This document shows, in pieces, positions 28,410-38,900 of a stretch of 64,000 nucleotides of DNA (positions within the stretch are counted from its first letter, which is position 1; each line of letters starts with the position of its first letter). A model generated the notes under the pieces. It did no database searches. It saw only the letters and a program-made list of their open reading frames with translations, and had not been told where the DNA came from. The position numbers were made by a program, and so were the translations under genes. The stretch is from contig CAYLJO010000003.1 of the NCBI GenBank assembly GCA_964383905.1, positions 11,949 to 75,948 of the forward strand, read 5' to 3'. The stretch comes from CAYLJO01 sp964383905 (GTDB lineage: Bacteria > Acidobacteriota > Blastocatellia > Pyrinomonadales > Pyrinomonadaceae).

Positions 28410-31400
28410 ATGAACATACGCAGATTGCTCTTTTCTCTACTGCTATCTCTTTTCATCTCTGTCACCGCGAGCGCACAGGGGACGCGACTGCTCCGTCACC
28501 CGACGGTGAGCCGTGATCTGGTTGCCTTCGAGTATGCGGGCGACTTGTGGGTCGTCTCACGAAGCGGCGGGCAGGCGCGCAGGCTAACCTCCACCCCCGG
28601 CGTTGAAATCGATCCGTACTTCTCGCCTGACGGGACCCAGATAGCCTTCACCGCCACGGTCGCGGGAAACACTGACGTCTACGTGGTGCCGGCCGCCGGG
28701 GGTGACCCCAAGCGGCTGACCTATCACCCCGGTCTGGACCGCGTCCGCGGGTGGGCGCCCGACGGGCGCCGCGTCATCTTCGCTTCGGTCCGGACCAGCG
28801 CGCCTCAACAGTCGTACTTCCGCCTGTGGACGGTCGGCCTTGACGGCGGGCTTCCCGAGCCGCTCCCGATGCCCCGCGCCTTCAGCGCGTCGTACTCGCC
28901 CGATGGGAGTCGCCTGGCTTACGAGGAGATCACCACCGCGTTCGTTCCCGAGTGGTACGAGGCGAGTATGTGGCGCCATTATCGCGGCGGTCGCACGCAC
29001 CCCATCTCAGTCTTGAACCTCGCCGACTACTCTGTCGAAAAACTTCCCTGGGACAACAGCAACGACACGCTTCCGATGTGGATCGGCAACACGATCTACT
29101 TCCTCTCCGACCGCAGCGGCACGGTGAATCTCTTCGCCTACCGCCCGGACACGAGGCAAGTAACTCAGCTCACTCATCACGACGACTTCGACATCATGAC
29201 GGCGTCGGCGGGCCCCGACGCGATTGTTTATGAGCAGGCCGGCTATATTTATCTGTTCGACACGAAGGCGGGAAAGGCGCAAAGACTCGACATCGAGGTG
29301 ACGGGAGATTTTCCGTGGGCGCGTCCTCAGTTCAAGAAAGTAGCGAGCATGATCCGCAATTCGGCGCTCTCGCCGACCGGAGTGCGGGCGGCCTTCGAAG
29401 CGCGCGGGGAAATTTTCACCGCGCCGGCGGAGAAGGGAGACTACCGAAATCTTACGCAAAGCCCCGGCGCACACGACCGCAGCCCCGCGTGGTCGCCGTC
29501 GGGCGACCAACTAGCTTGGCTTTCAGACGCGAGCGGAGAGTATCAACTCATGCTCGGCGATCCGCTCGGCGTCACGCCGCCGCGAACAATTCCGCTCCCG
29601 TCAACGGCGTTCTTCTCCGCGCCCGCCTGGTCGCCGGATGGGACGCAGATCCTTCTTCAGGATAACCATCGGAACCTTTGGACGATCGAGGTCGCGGGCG
29701 GGAAGGCGACGAAGATTGATACCGACGACTACCCCGACCCGGTCCGCCAGTTCGACGCCACTTGGTCGCCGGATTCTAAGTGGGTCGCTTACTCGAAGAA
29801 TCTGCCCAGCCGCCTGCGCGCGATCTTCATCTATTCGCTGGCGGAGAAGAAGTCCCGCCAAATCACCGATGGGATGGCGGATTCGATCTCGCCCGCCTTC
29901 GACGCGGGAGGCAAGTACCTCTACTTTCTGGCAAGTACCAACTACGGGCCGAGCACCGGCTGGCTGGAGATGAGTTCCATCGATCGTCCCGTGCGCCGGG
30001 CGATCTACTTAGCCGTACTCAGCGCGGGCGAACCTTCGCCGCTTTTGCCGGAGACCGGCGACGAGCCGCGGCCTCAGCCGACGCCCCGCGAAGAGCCTCG
30101 CGCAGAGGCCACGCCCCAACCTACGCCAGCCGCGCCGCGGACGGTTGCTGTTCGCATCGACTTCGATCGGATCGGGCAAAGAATAATCGCGGTCAATATA
30201 CCGGCCGGCGATTACAGCAACCTCGCGGCGGGCGCACCGGGAAGTTTCTATTATACCGAACCGATCCCGACGACTGCCGCCACGCCCGGGCCGCCGTCAC
30301 TGCGCCTGCAGCGGTATCAACTTAAAGAGCGCACGGCCGCGCCCTTTCTCGAAGGCATTCGCTCATATTCGCTCTCGGCAGACAAGAAGAAACTTCTTTA
30401 CCAGGCCAGTGCCGGAGGGGGAAGCAGTTGGGGGATCGTTACTACCGATCGCCCCGCCAAGGTAGGCGACGGGCCGCTCAACGTGGCCCAACTTGAAATG
30501 CGGGTCGACCCTCGTGCCGAGTGGCAGCAGATTTACCGCGAGACTTGGCGCACCCAGCGCGACTATTTCTACGATCCCAAAATGCACGGGAACGATTGGC
30601 AGGCGATCTACGAGAAGTACCGGCCGCTCCTTGCCTACGTGGGCCATCGCGCCGACCTGGGGTACCTGATCGCGATGGTGGGCGGCGAGTTGACGGTCGG
30701 CCACTCGTATCTAACCGGGACGGGCGACGCGCCCGGCGAAGACCCTGTTCCGGTCGGCTTGTTGGGGGCGGACTTCGCCGTAGAGGACGGGCGCTACCGG
30801 ATCAAGCGAATCTACACCGGCGAGAATTGGAATCCCGATCTGCGGGCGCCGCTCAGCGCGCCGGGAATTCAAGTGGCCGAGGGAGATTACCTCCTCGAAG
30901 TAAATGGCCGGCCGCTCGTGCCGCCCACCAACCTCTACAGCCTGTTCGAGGGCACGGCCGGACGTCAGACGCTGATCCGGGTCAACAAGACTCCCTCGAT
31001 GGAAGGGTCCCGGGTCGTGACTGTCATCCCGGTCGCGAGCGAAGAAGGGCTGAGAACGCGGGCGTGGATTGAAGATAATCGCCGGCTGGTGGACAGGCTT
31101 TCGGGCGGGCGTCTGGCTTACGTGTGGCTGCCTAACACCGCGGGCCCCGGTTATAACTACTTCACGCGCTACTACTATGCGCAGCAGGACAAAGAGGGCG
31201 CGATCATCGATGAGCGATACAACCACGGCGGGATGGTGGCGGACTACATCGTGAACGAGTTGGATCGAAAACTCATGGGCTACTTCGCGCAGCCCGACGG
31301 CCAGCCGGCGACCTCGCCGATCGCCGGAATCTACGGGCCGAAAGTGATGATCATTAACGAGTCGGCCGGCTCAGGCGGCGACGCCTTGCCTTATATGTTT

Positions 31401-31715
31401 CATCTGCGGAAGCTCGGGCCACTGGTCGGGACTCGGACGTGGGGCGGCCTTGTCGGCACGCTCGGCGTCCCGCCGACGATAGATGGCGGCGGGATCACTG
31501 CGCCGACGCTGGCGTTCTATGACCTTTCAGGCAGGTGGGCCGTAGAGAACGAGGGCGTCGCGCCGGATATCGAAGTCGAGTACACGCCGGCCGATGTGAT
31601 CAAAGGGCACGATCCCCAGCTTGAGCGGGCGGTGCAGCTAGCGCTGAGGCTGCTTGAGCAGAACCCGGTCCGGCGGGTGCCGCGGCCCGCGCCGATCAAT
31701 CGGGTAACGAAGTAG
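28410..31715 (+). CDS. Tricorn-type S41 protease
   Basis: An 1101-residue exported protease. After the signal peptide (ending SASAQG-like SVTASAQG) come WD40-like/PD40 propeller repeats (LTSTPGVEIDPYFSPDGTQ-type; YFSPDGTQIAF, SYSPDGSRLAY, AWSPSGDQLAW, AWSPDGTQILL, TWSPDSKWVAY), a Pro/Glu-rich linker near 548-575, a PDZ-like domain (about 770-880) and the S41 catalytic domain. The nucleophile is S988 in NESAGSGGD, and a histidine lies in ELTVGHSY. Tricorn proteases degrade oligopeptides to di- to tetrapeptides. Here it would feed the downstream dipeptidases. Length is close to the archaeal and bacterial tricorn proteins. Confidence 0.9.
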   Translation: MNIRRLLFSLLLSLFISVTASAQGTRLLRHPTVSRDLVAFEYAGDLWVVSRSGGQARRLTSTPGVEIDPYFSPDGTQIAFTATVAGNTDVYVVPAAGGDPKRLTYHPGLDRVRGWAPDGRRVIFASVRTSAPQQSYFRLWTVGLDGGLPEPLPMPRAFSASYSPDGSRLAYEEITTAFVPEWYEASMWRHYRGGRTHPISVLNLADYSVEKLPWDNSNDTLPMWIGNTIYFLSDRSGTVNLFAYRPDTRQVTQLTHHDDFDIMTASAGPDAIVYEQAGYIYLFDTKAGKAQRLDIEVTGDFPWARPQFKKVASMIRNSALSPTGVRAAFEARGEIFTAPAEKGDYRNLTQSPGAHDRSPAWSPSGDQLAWLSDASGEYQLMLGDPLGVTPPRTIPLPSTAFFSAPAWSPDGTQILLQDNHRNLWTIEVAGGKATKIDTDDYPDPVRQFDATWSPDSKWVAYSKNLPSRLRAIFIYSLAEKKSRQITDGMADSISPAFDAGGKYLYFLASTNYGPSTGWLEMSSIDRPVRRAIYLAVLSAGEPSPLLPETGDEPRPQPTPREEPRAEATPQPTPAAPRTVAVRIDFDRIGQRIIAVNIPAGDYSNLAAGAPGSFYYTEPIPTTAATPGPPSLRLQRYQLKERTAAPFLEGIRSYSLSADKKKLLYQASAGGGSSWGIVTTDRPAKVGDGPLNVAQLEMRVDPRAEWQQIYRETWRTQRDYFYDPKMHGNDWQAIYEKYRPLLAYVGHRADLGYLIAMVGGELTVGHSYLTGTGDAPGEDPVPVGLLGADFAVEDGRYRIKRIYTGENWNPDLRAPLSAPGIQVAEGDYLLEVNGRPLVPPTNLYSLFEGTAGRQTLIRVNKTPSMEGSRVVTVIPVASEEGLRTRAWIEDNRRLVDRLSGGRLAYVWLPNTAGPGYNYFTRYYYAQQDKEGAIIDERYNHGGMVADYIVNELDRKLMGYFAQPDGQPATSPIAGIYGPKVMIINESAGSGGDALPYMFHLRKLGPLVGTRTWGGLVGTLGVPPTIDGGGITAPTLAFYDLSGRWAVENEGVAPDIEVEYTPADVIKGHDPQLERAVQLALRLLEQNPVRRVPRPAPINRVTK

Positions 31716-31792
31716 CAGGAAAAATATAAGTTGCCAGTGGTCAGCCGCATCGAATAAGGGAGGGCTGACCAATGCCATAAGGACAGATAGGA

Positions 31793-33646
31793 ATGACTGT
31801 ACCCATCAGACCGCTTTGGCGCGCGCTTGTCACGCTTCTCTTTTTCGCAGCCGTCATACCCTCCGACGCGCAACATACGGATTCGGTCTTCACTCCCACC
31901 GAGGCCATGATCCCAATGCGTGACGGCGTGCGTCTCTACACACAGGTCTACGTGCCGACCCACGCCGCCGAACCGATCCCCATCCTGCTGGTCAGGACGC
32001 CTTACGGGACGGGCAAGCTCGACTCTGCGCGCGTGGCCGCCGCGCTCCCGGAGCTGACGGCGGACGGATACATCTTCGTCTTTCAAGACATCCGCGGGCG
32101 GTTCAAGTCTGAAGGGCAGTTCGTCATGCTCCGGCAGCCGCGAGGCCCTCTCGACAAAAAGGCGATTGACGAAAGCACAGACACCTATGACACGATTGAG
32201 TGGCTGCTCAAGAACGTGCCCAACAACAATGGCCGCGTCGGGATGGCCGGCACGAGCTACGGCGCGTGGCTGACCGTGATGGGAATGCTCGATCCGCACC
32301 CGGCGCTCCGGGCCGCCGTCGAGCAGGCTTCGCCAGCGGATATGTGGATCGGGGACGACTTCCACCATAACGGCGCCTTTCGATTAAGTTATGGCTTTGA
32401 ATACGCCTACATGATGGAATCGTCGAAAGAGATCTCGGACGTCTCGGCCGTCGTCGATCGCTACGACGCTTACGACTGGTATCTGGCTCTCGGGCCGCTG
32501 TCGAACGTGGACGCGAAGTACCTGCACCATCGCCTCCCCACCTGGAACGACTTCGTGAATCACCCCGACTATGACGCCTTCTGGAAGCGGCAGGGCTTCG
32601 CGCCGTGGTTGAACCGCGTGACCGTGCCGACGCTGAACGTCGCCGGATGGTGGGACCAGGAAGATTTCTATGGCCCGCTCAAGATCTATGAGCTGCTCGA
32701 GCGGCACGATTCGGGGAACAAAAACTTCCTCGTCGTCGGCCCGTGGAATCACGGCGGCTGGTCCAGAAGCGACGGTGAGAAGCTCGGCCCGGTAAATTTC
32801 GGCAGCAAGACCGCCGAGTACTATCGGCGGGACGTATTGGCGCGGTTTCTGGCCTATCACCTTAAGGGGAAAGGAAGCCTCGATCTGCCCGAGGCGCTCA
32901 CGTTCCGAACCGGCACGAACGAATGGGTGCGGCACGACGAATGGCCCCCAAAACGCAACGTCGTCCCGCGGCGGCTCTACTTCCAGGCGGGCGGAAAGCT
33001 GTCGTTCGACCCGCCGCCCGCCACCGCCCGTCGGGCGTTCGACAGTTACGTCTCGGACCCCGCCAACCCCGTCCCTTATCGTCACCGCCCGATTGAGGTG
33101 CGCTCGGGGTGGACGACGTGGTTGGTCGAAGACCAGCGCTTCGTAGATCATCGGCCCGACGTGCTCACGTGGGTGAGCGACCCGCTCAGGGATGACGTCG
33201 TCGTCTCAGGAAAGATCGTGGCCCACCTCTTCGCGTCGACTACAGGCACGGATAGCGACTGGGTCGTGAAACTCATAGACGTCTATCCGGAGAAGTACGC
33301 GCCAGATCCGAAGATGGGCGGCTACGAACTGATGATCGCGGGCGACGTGCTGCGCGGGCGCTACCGCAACAGCTTCGAGAAACCAGAACCGATCGTGCCG
33401 AATGCGGTGACGCGCTACGAGATCGGGTTCCCCGCCAACGACCACGTCTTCCTGAAGGGACACCGGATCATGGTGCAGGTGCAGAGCACCTGGTTCCCGG
33501 TGATCGACCGTAACCCCCAGCGATATGTGCCGAACATCTTCCTGGCGAAAGAGTCAGACTTTCAGCCAGCGACCCAGCGAGTGTTCCGCTCGGGCCCGTA
33601 TGCGTCCTACATCGCGGTGCCTGTGGAAGAATCGCCGCGGCGGTGA
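31793..33646 (+). CDS. CocE/NonD-family alpha/beta hydrolase, secreted (second copy)
   Basis: A 617-residue CocE/NonD hydrolase with a signal peptide ending PSDAQ. The nucleophile is S155 in AGTSYGAW, and the histidine lies in GPWNHGGW. The alpha-helical cap is larger than in the first copy, and the C-terminal jelly roll is complete. It lies 77 bases after the tricorn protease. Family activities include cephalosporin-ester, glutaryl-7-ACA-type amide and X-Pro peptide hydrolysis; a role in peptide or N-acyl-amino-acid cleavage fits the locus. It is divergent enough from the 26351 gene to have its own substrate. Confidence 0.87.
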   Translation: MTVPIRPLWRALVTLLFFAAVIPSDAQHTDSVFTPTEAMIPMRDGVRLYTQVYVPTHAAEPIPILLVRTPYGTGKLDSARVAAALPELTADGYIFVFQDIRGRFKSEGQFVMLRQPRGPLDKKAIDESTDTYDTIEWLLKNVPNNNGRVGMAGTSYGAWLTVMGMLDPHPALRAAVEQASPADMWIGDDFHHNGAFRLSYGFEYAYMMESSKEISDVSAVVDRYDAYDWYLALGPLSNVDAKYLHHRLPTWNDFVNHPDYDAFWKRQGFAPWLNRVTVPTLNVAGWWDQEDFYGPLKIYELLERHDSGNKNFLVVGPWNHGGWSRSDGEKLGPVNFGSKTAEYYRRDVLARFLAYHLKGKGSLDLPEALTFRTGTNEWVRHDEWPPKRNVVPRRLYFQAGGKLSFDPPPATARRAFDSYVSDPANPVPYRHRPIEVRSGWTTWLVEDQRFVDHRPDVLTWVSDPLRDDVVVSGKIVAHLFASTTGTDSDWVVKLIDVYPEKYAPDPKMGGYELMIAGDVLRGRYRNSFEKPEPIVPNAVTRYEIGFPANDHVFLKGHRIMVQVQSTWFPVIDRNPQRYVPNIFLAKESDFQPATQRVFRSGPYASYIAVPVEESPRR

Positions 33647-33977
33647 TGGCGATACCGCCGCCGCGCGAGTGGCCGCCCGCGCGGCTCGCTGACGACTCGG
33701 GATGGGTTTGACAGTTCGCGTACTCTTTGAAGGTGAACTTCCAGGGGCAAGAGCCGGAGGAGTTCGGCGGCCCGTTCCGGAAGCTGACCGTAGGTCTCTT
33801 CAATGTGCGGCGGATCTGTTCAAACCCGCCGCACAGCCATGTCAAGTCAGAGGGCTGCTCCGCAATCGTGGCGACGTGTGTGGTGTGGCTGATGGACCGC
33901 ATTTGAAAGTCTGGACGCATGTGGAATATGACTGTGCGGGTGATCGAATCTGGACGAAGATAGGTGGAGAGAAATTG
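33647..33977. other. Gene-free 331-base spacer
   Basis: The open frame of the following deacylase runs back through this stretch to 33702, but the translated segment is low-complexity and Cys/Arg-rich, with no family resemblance. A TTGACA near 33707 lacks a matching -10 box at normal spacing. No convincing element was seen. Confidence 0.4.
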
Positions 33978-35696
33978 ATGCGCAAATCTGTAACCATTGG
34001 CCTACAAAAGCTCCTGGCTCTGACGCTCATACTTGCTCTGCCGCTGATAGCAGCCCCACAGGGACGGCGACCTGAATCAGCACCTCAATCCTTTGATGTG
34101 ATCATCAGGGGCGGCACCGTCTATGATGGGACGGGCGGCCCGCCCAAGCGTGCCGACGTGGGTATTCGCGGCGACCGCATCGCGGCGGTGGGCGATCTCT
34201 CACGCGCGAGCGCCCGGAGCTTTGTTGACGCACGCGGTCTCGCCATCGCGCCCGGCTTCATCAACATGCTGTCTCACTCAGAAACGTCTTTGATCGTGGA
34301 CGGCCGCTCCATGAGTGAGATAAAGCAGGGCATCACCACTCAGATATTCGGCGAGGGTTCGATGGGACCGCTCAGCGACGAGATGAAGCGGCGGCGCCTC
34401 GCCGCCCAGGGCGACGTGAAGTATGACATCCCCTGGACGACGCTTGCGGAGTACCTTACCTGGCTCGAAAAGCGTGGTATTTCTCAGAACGTCGCGTCGT
34501 TCGTCGGCGCGCCCACCGTTCGTGAATACGTCATCGGGCTCGAAGATAAACCACCGACGCCGGAGCAGCTTGAACAGATGCGTGAGCTTGTGCGGCGCGA
34601 GATGGAAGCAGGCGCCCTCGGCGTCACCACGGCTTTGATCTACCCGCCCGCGTTCTTTGCCAAGACGGACGAGTTGATCGAACTGTGCAAGGTCGCCGCC
34701 AGGTACAGAGGCAAATACACTGCCCACATTCGCAGCGAAGGCAATCAGTTGCTCGAAGCAGTCCAGGAGACGCTTCGCATCAGCCGCGAAGCGGGTCTGC
34801 CCGCCGAGATTTATCACTTGAAAGCATCCGGGGAATCGAACTGGCGCAAGATGGATCAGGTGATCTCGTTGATCGAAGAGGCTCATCGCAAAGGGCTGAA
34901 AATCACCGCCGACATGTACACGTACACGGCGGGCGCAACGGGGCTTGACGCTTCAATGCCGCCGTGGGTTTTTGACGGAGGCCCGGCAGCCGCTTACAAG
35001 CGGCTGCAAGACCCGGCCACGCGAAAGAAGATCGCCGACGCGATTCGCACGCCGACGGACGAGTGGGAGAACCTTTACCTGCTCGCCGGTTCGCCTGATC
35101 GAATCCTGCTCGTGAGCTTCAAATCGGAGGCGTTGAAGCCACTCACCGGAAAGACGCTCGCCGAAGTTGCCCGCGCGCGGGGCCGCGACCCCGTTGAAAC
35201 GATCATGGACTTAGTTTTAGAGGACCGCTCCCGCATCGGGACAGTCTATTTCATGATGAGTGAAGAGAACATCAAGAAGCAGATTCGCCGGCCGTGGGTT
35301 TCGTTCGGTTCAGACGCCGCGTCAATGGCCCCGGAGGGCGTGTTCCGCAAATCCTCCACCCACCCGCGCGCCTACGGCAACTTCGCGCGACTGCTCGGCA
35401 AGTACGTGCGCGAGGAGAGGATCATCCCACTGGCTGAAGCGGTGCGGCGGCTGTCAGGCCTGCCCGCGACGAATCTAGGGCTGGACCGTCGAGGCTTCCT
35501 CAAGGAAGGCATGTTCGCCGACGTGGTCGTCTTTGACCCGCAGACGATCGCCGACCGCGCCAGGTTTGAGAACCCGCACCAGTACGCCGTCGGCGTCCGC
35601 GACGTCTTCGTCAACGGCGTCGAGGTGCTCAGAGGCGGCGAGCATACGGGTGCTAAGCCCGGACGCGCCTTGTGGGGGCCTGGCAAAATCAAATAA
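33978..35696 (+). CDS. D-aminoacylase-like amidohydrolase (second copy)
   Basis: About 572 residues. ATG 33978 follows GGTGGAGAG and starts a signal peptide (LLALTLILALPLIAAPQG). It is paralogous to the 13353 gene. The first metal strand reads PGFINMLSHSE, with Leu in place of the first histidine of HxH, and the GNCG loop reads FGEGS. Later ligands are kept: H in TAHIRSEG, H in EIYHLK and D in SFGSDAA. The C-terminus has the usual RRGFLKEGMFADVVVFD. It probably deacylates N-acyl-D-amino acids or related amides in the periplasm, with an altered metal site shared with its paralogue. Confidence 0.85.
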   Translation: MRKSVTIGLQKLLALTLILALPLIAAPQGRRPESAPQSFDVIIRGGTVYDGTGGPPKRADVGIRGDRIAAVGDLSRASARSFVDARGLAIAPGFINMLSHSETSLIVDGRSMSEIKQGITTQIFGEGSMGPLSDEMKRRRLAAQGDVKYDIPWTTLAEYLTWLEKRGISQNVASFVGAPTVREYVIGLEDKPPTPEQLEQMRELVRREMEAGALGVTTALIYPPAFFAKTDELIELCKVAARYRGKYTAHIRSEGNQLLEAVQETLRISREAGLPAEIYHLKASGESNWRKMDQVISLIEEAHRKGLKITADMYTYTAGATGLDASMPPWVFDGGPAAAYKRLQDPATRKKIADAIRTPTDEWENLYLLAGSPDRILLVSFKSEALKPLTGKTLAEVARARGRDPVETIMDLVLEDRSRIGTVYFMMSEENIKKQIRRPWVSFGSDAASMAPEGVFRKSSTHPRAYGNFARLLGKYVREERIIPLAEAVRRLSGLPATNLGLDRRGFLKEGMFADVVVFDPQTIADRARFENPHQYAVGVRDVFVNGVEVLRGGEHTGAKPGRALWGPGKIK

Positions 35697-35810
35697 GAGT
35701 CTCAGCAAGATATTGAGGGTGAAGCCGGAGGCGTTAACGTGCAGCAAGTAATCAAAAGCAGACAAAAAAGGGTCGTCGGATTTCTAAATTTATCTCGAAA
35801 TGAAAATTAT

Positions 35811-35838
35811 CTTGCCTTTTATTGACCTTGCCTATACT
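35811..35838 (+). promoter_or_regulatory. Possible promoter of the second TonB receptor
   Basis: CTTGCC at 35811-35816 and TATACT at 35833-35838 with a 16-base spacer, in an AT-rich island inside G+C-rich DNA. A 6-bp inverted repeat (CGCGCC 35841-35846 / GGCGCG 35879-35884) brackets the predicted transcription start. It does not resemble the 22-bp palindrome at 9845. Confidence 0.35.
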
Positions 35839-35957
35839 ATCGCGCCATTCTGACCGAAATGGGTTTGCGTGACCCAGCGGCGCGGTAATTCTGCCAAAGT
35901 CATCATTAAGATCCTGGAAAACCGTCACACCTTTTGATTCTCATTAAGGAGGGCTCT

Positions 35958-38900
35958 ATGAAGCGTAATTTCTGCCGGCGAGTGCCGACACTCGTATGGA
36001 TTATATTAGCTTTAGGGGTTTCAGGCTTCGCGCAGGAATTCCGCGCCACCCTGACCGGACGGGTCACCGACCCCAACGGTGCGGCGGTTGCCGGGGCAAA
36101 GGTGACGGCCAGGAATCAGCAAACAAACGAAGAGAAAACCGCCACCACCTCAGATGATGGTAACTACACTGTGCCCTTCCTCCAGCCGGGAAAGTACACC
36201 GTAACGGTCGAGGCACCAAATTTTAAAAAGGCGGAGAGCGATATTGTCGAATTGCACACCGCCGATAAGGCCACCATGGATGTGAAGTTGGAGATCGGTC
36301 AGGTGGAGCAGACGGTCCTGGTTAACTCTGAGGCGCCGCTGCTTGAGCCGGACACTGCCTCACGCGGCCAGGTGATTGAGAACGCGCGCGTCAACGAGTT
36401 GCCGCTCAACGGACGCAACCCACTCAACCTCGCCACACTCTCGCCCGGCGTCCAGTTTAACGGGAACCCGCAGTTCATCCGTCCCTTCGATAACGGCGAC
36501 AACGTGAATTTCTCGGTCAACGGCGGACTCAACCGCCACAACGAGTTCCTGCTCGACGGCGCGCCGAACAACTCCGACACCGACGTTGACGCCCAGCGCA
36601 CGCGCAGCAGCAACAACATCGCGTTTGTGCCGACCGTGGACGCGACCGAGGAGTTTAAGGTGCAAACCAACGCCTATGACGCACAGTACGGGCGCACGGG
36701 CGGCGGCATTGTCAACATCACCATTAAGCCCGGCGGGCGCGACTTTCACGGCTCGGTTTATGAATTCGCGCGCCGCTACCAGTTAGACGCAAACCCCTTC
36801 TCCAGCAATGCGCAAGGCACGCTCGCCTCCGGTCCTTTCGCCGGGAAGGAAGCCGCCCCGCGCTTCGCCAGAGACCAGGTGACGGGGCAGAATCTCGGCG
36901 GCCACAAGCTCGATCAATACGGCTTTGTAATTTCCGGCCCCGTCCTTCTTCCGCGCTTCGGCGAGGGCGGCCGTCCGGTCATCGGCAACCGGAACAAGAC
37001 CTTCTTCTTGTTCAACTTCGAGAACTACAAGGAGGCGACCCCGCAACCCGGCTTCAGTTCCGTCCCGACGTTGTTAGAGCGGCAGGGCGATTTCTCCCAA
37101 TCCGGCATCACGATCTATGATCCGCTGACGACGACGTGTGACGCCGCAGGTAATTGCACGCGCCAGCCGTTCCCCGGCAACAAGATTCCGGTGAGCCGCA
37201 TCAACCCCATCGGGCAAGCGGTTGTCAACGGCTTCTCGCAGCCGAACACGGGCGCGCCGACCCTGCGCTTCCAAAACTTTTACCTCAGTCCGGCTCTCGG
37301 AACCGACAAATTCCACTCATACATCGCCCGCGTGGACCACGAGTTCAGTAGTCGTGAGCACATGTTCTTCCGTTTTGTGAACAACCGCCGCGACCAGTTC
37401 GCCTTCGGCAGCAACGCGCGCGTCGGTTTAGGTCTGGACGCACAAGACCCGCTCGTGCGCCTCAACTACGGCGCGGTCGTTGACTCGGTGACGACGCTTT
37501 CGCCGACCTCGATTTTGAACGTCCGCCTCGCTTTCACGCGCTTCGTCCAAGCGGCTTTCCGCCAAAGCTCCTCGCCTTTCGACGCCACGCAGTTGGGCTT
37601 CCCGCCATCTTTCTCGCTCGCCCGCCCGATCTCGATCGTGCCGCGCATCACGTTCAACGACCCCGCCGGCTCGATTCCTGAATTCGGCCCGCGCAACCCG
37701 AACTCGAACATCACCAATACCTGGAGCCTGCCGATCTATCTGACGCAGATCAGGGGCAAACATACGTTCAAGTTCGGCGGCGAATACCGCAGATTTCAGA
37801 TCAACCAATCGGGCGGCTCGTTCACGTGGGGCGGCGGGGCTTTCTGTTTCAGCAACGAGTTCACCGCGCGCGACCCGCGGAATTTCGGCTCGACCGGTGG
37901 CAGCGCGATCGCCGATTTGTTGCTCGGCTACCCGTCGGCGGCTGCCGGCTGCAACGGTAATGCCCCGAACACTCAACTGGACTACATTTCGGCGCTCACT
38001 TTCCAATGGGGCTATTACGCCGCCTACGTTCAGGACGATTTCAAGATCTCACCGCGATTGACTTTGAACTTGGGCCTGCGTTACGACTACGAACAGCCGC
38101 CGGTCGAGCGCTACAACCGTCAGAATCGCGGCTTCGCCATCAATCAAGCCAACCCGCTGGCGGCCGCCGTGAAGAACGCTTCGCCCACGGATTGCCCCAC
38201 GTGCGCCAACCTGACGGGCGGCTTGTTCTTCGCGGGTGTCGGCGGGCAGCCGCGCGGCGCGTTCAACCCTGACCGCAATAACTTCCAGCCGCGCATCGGC
38301 GTCGCCTTCCAGCTCAACCCGAAGACGGTGCTACGCGCCGGCTACGGACTCTTCTACTTCCCGTCGGCCGAATACGGTGGCTCGACCGGCTTTAGCGTCA
38401 CCACGACATACACCGGGACGCTCACGGGCGGCGGCGTCAACCAGTTCATCCCGCGCGCCGACGCTTTGACTAACCCTTACCCGAACGGGTTGGCCCAACC
38501 CGTGGGATCGTCGCTCGGGCAGTTGACGCAACTCGGCGGCGGCATCATTTTCATGAACCCGGGCCGCGTGATCCCGTACATTCACGAGTTCTCGGCGGGC
38601 GTCCAGCGCGAATTGCCGTTCCGCATCAAACTGGATGTCTCTTACGTTGGCAGCCGCACCCGCGGCATCGTGACCGGTGACGCTCAGGGGTCCGGCGGGC
38701 GCAACCTTAACGTCCTTTCGGCCGCCCAACTCGCGCAGTTTCGGCAAAACCCGTCCTTCTTCAACGCGAACGTGGCGAACCCGTTCGCCGGTCTCATTCC
38801 CGGCAACGCGGCTTTGAATGCCGCGACGGTTCCGCGGCGGCTGCTGCAGCTGCCGTTCCCGGAGTTCGGCACGGTGACGATTGCCGGTGAGAACGTCGGC

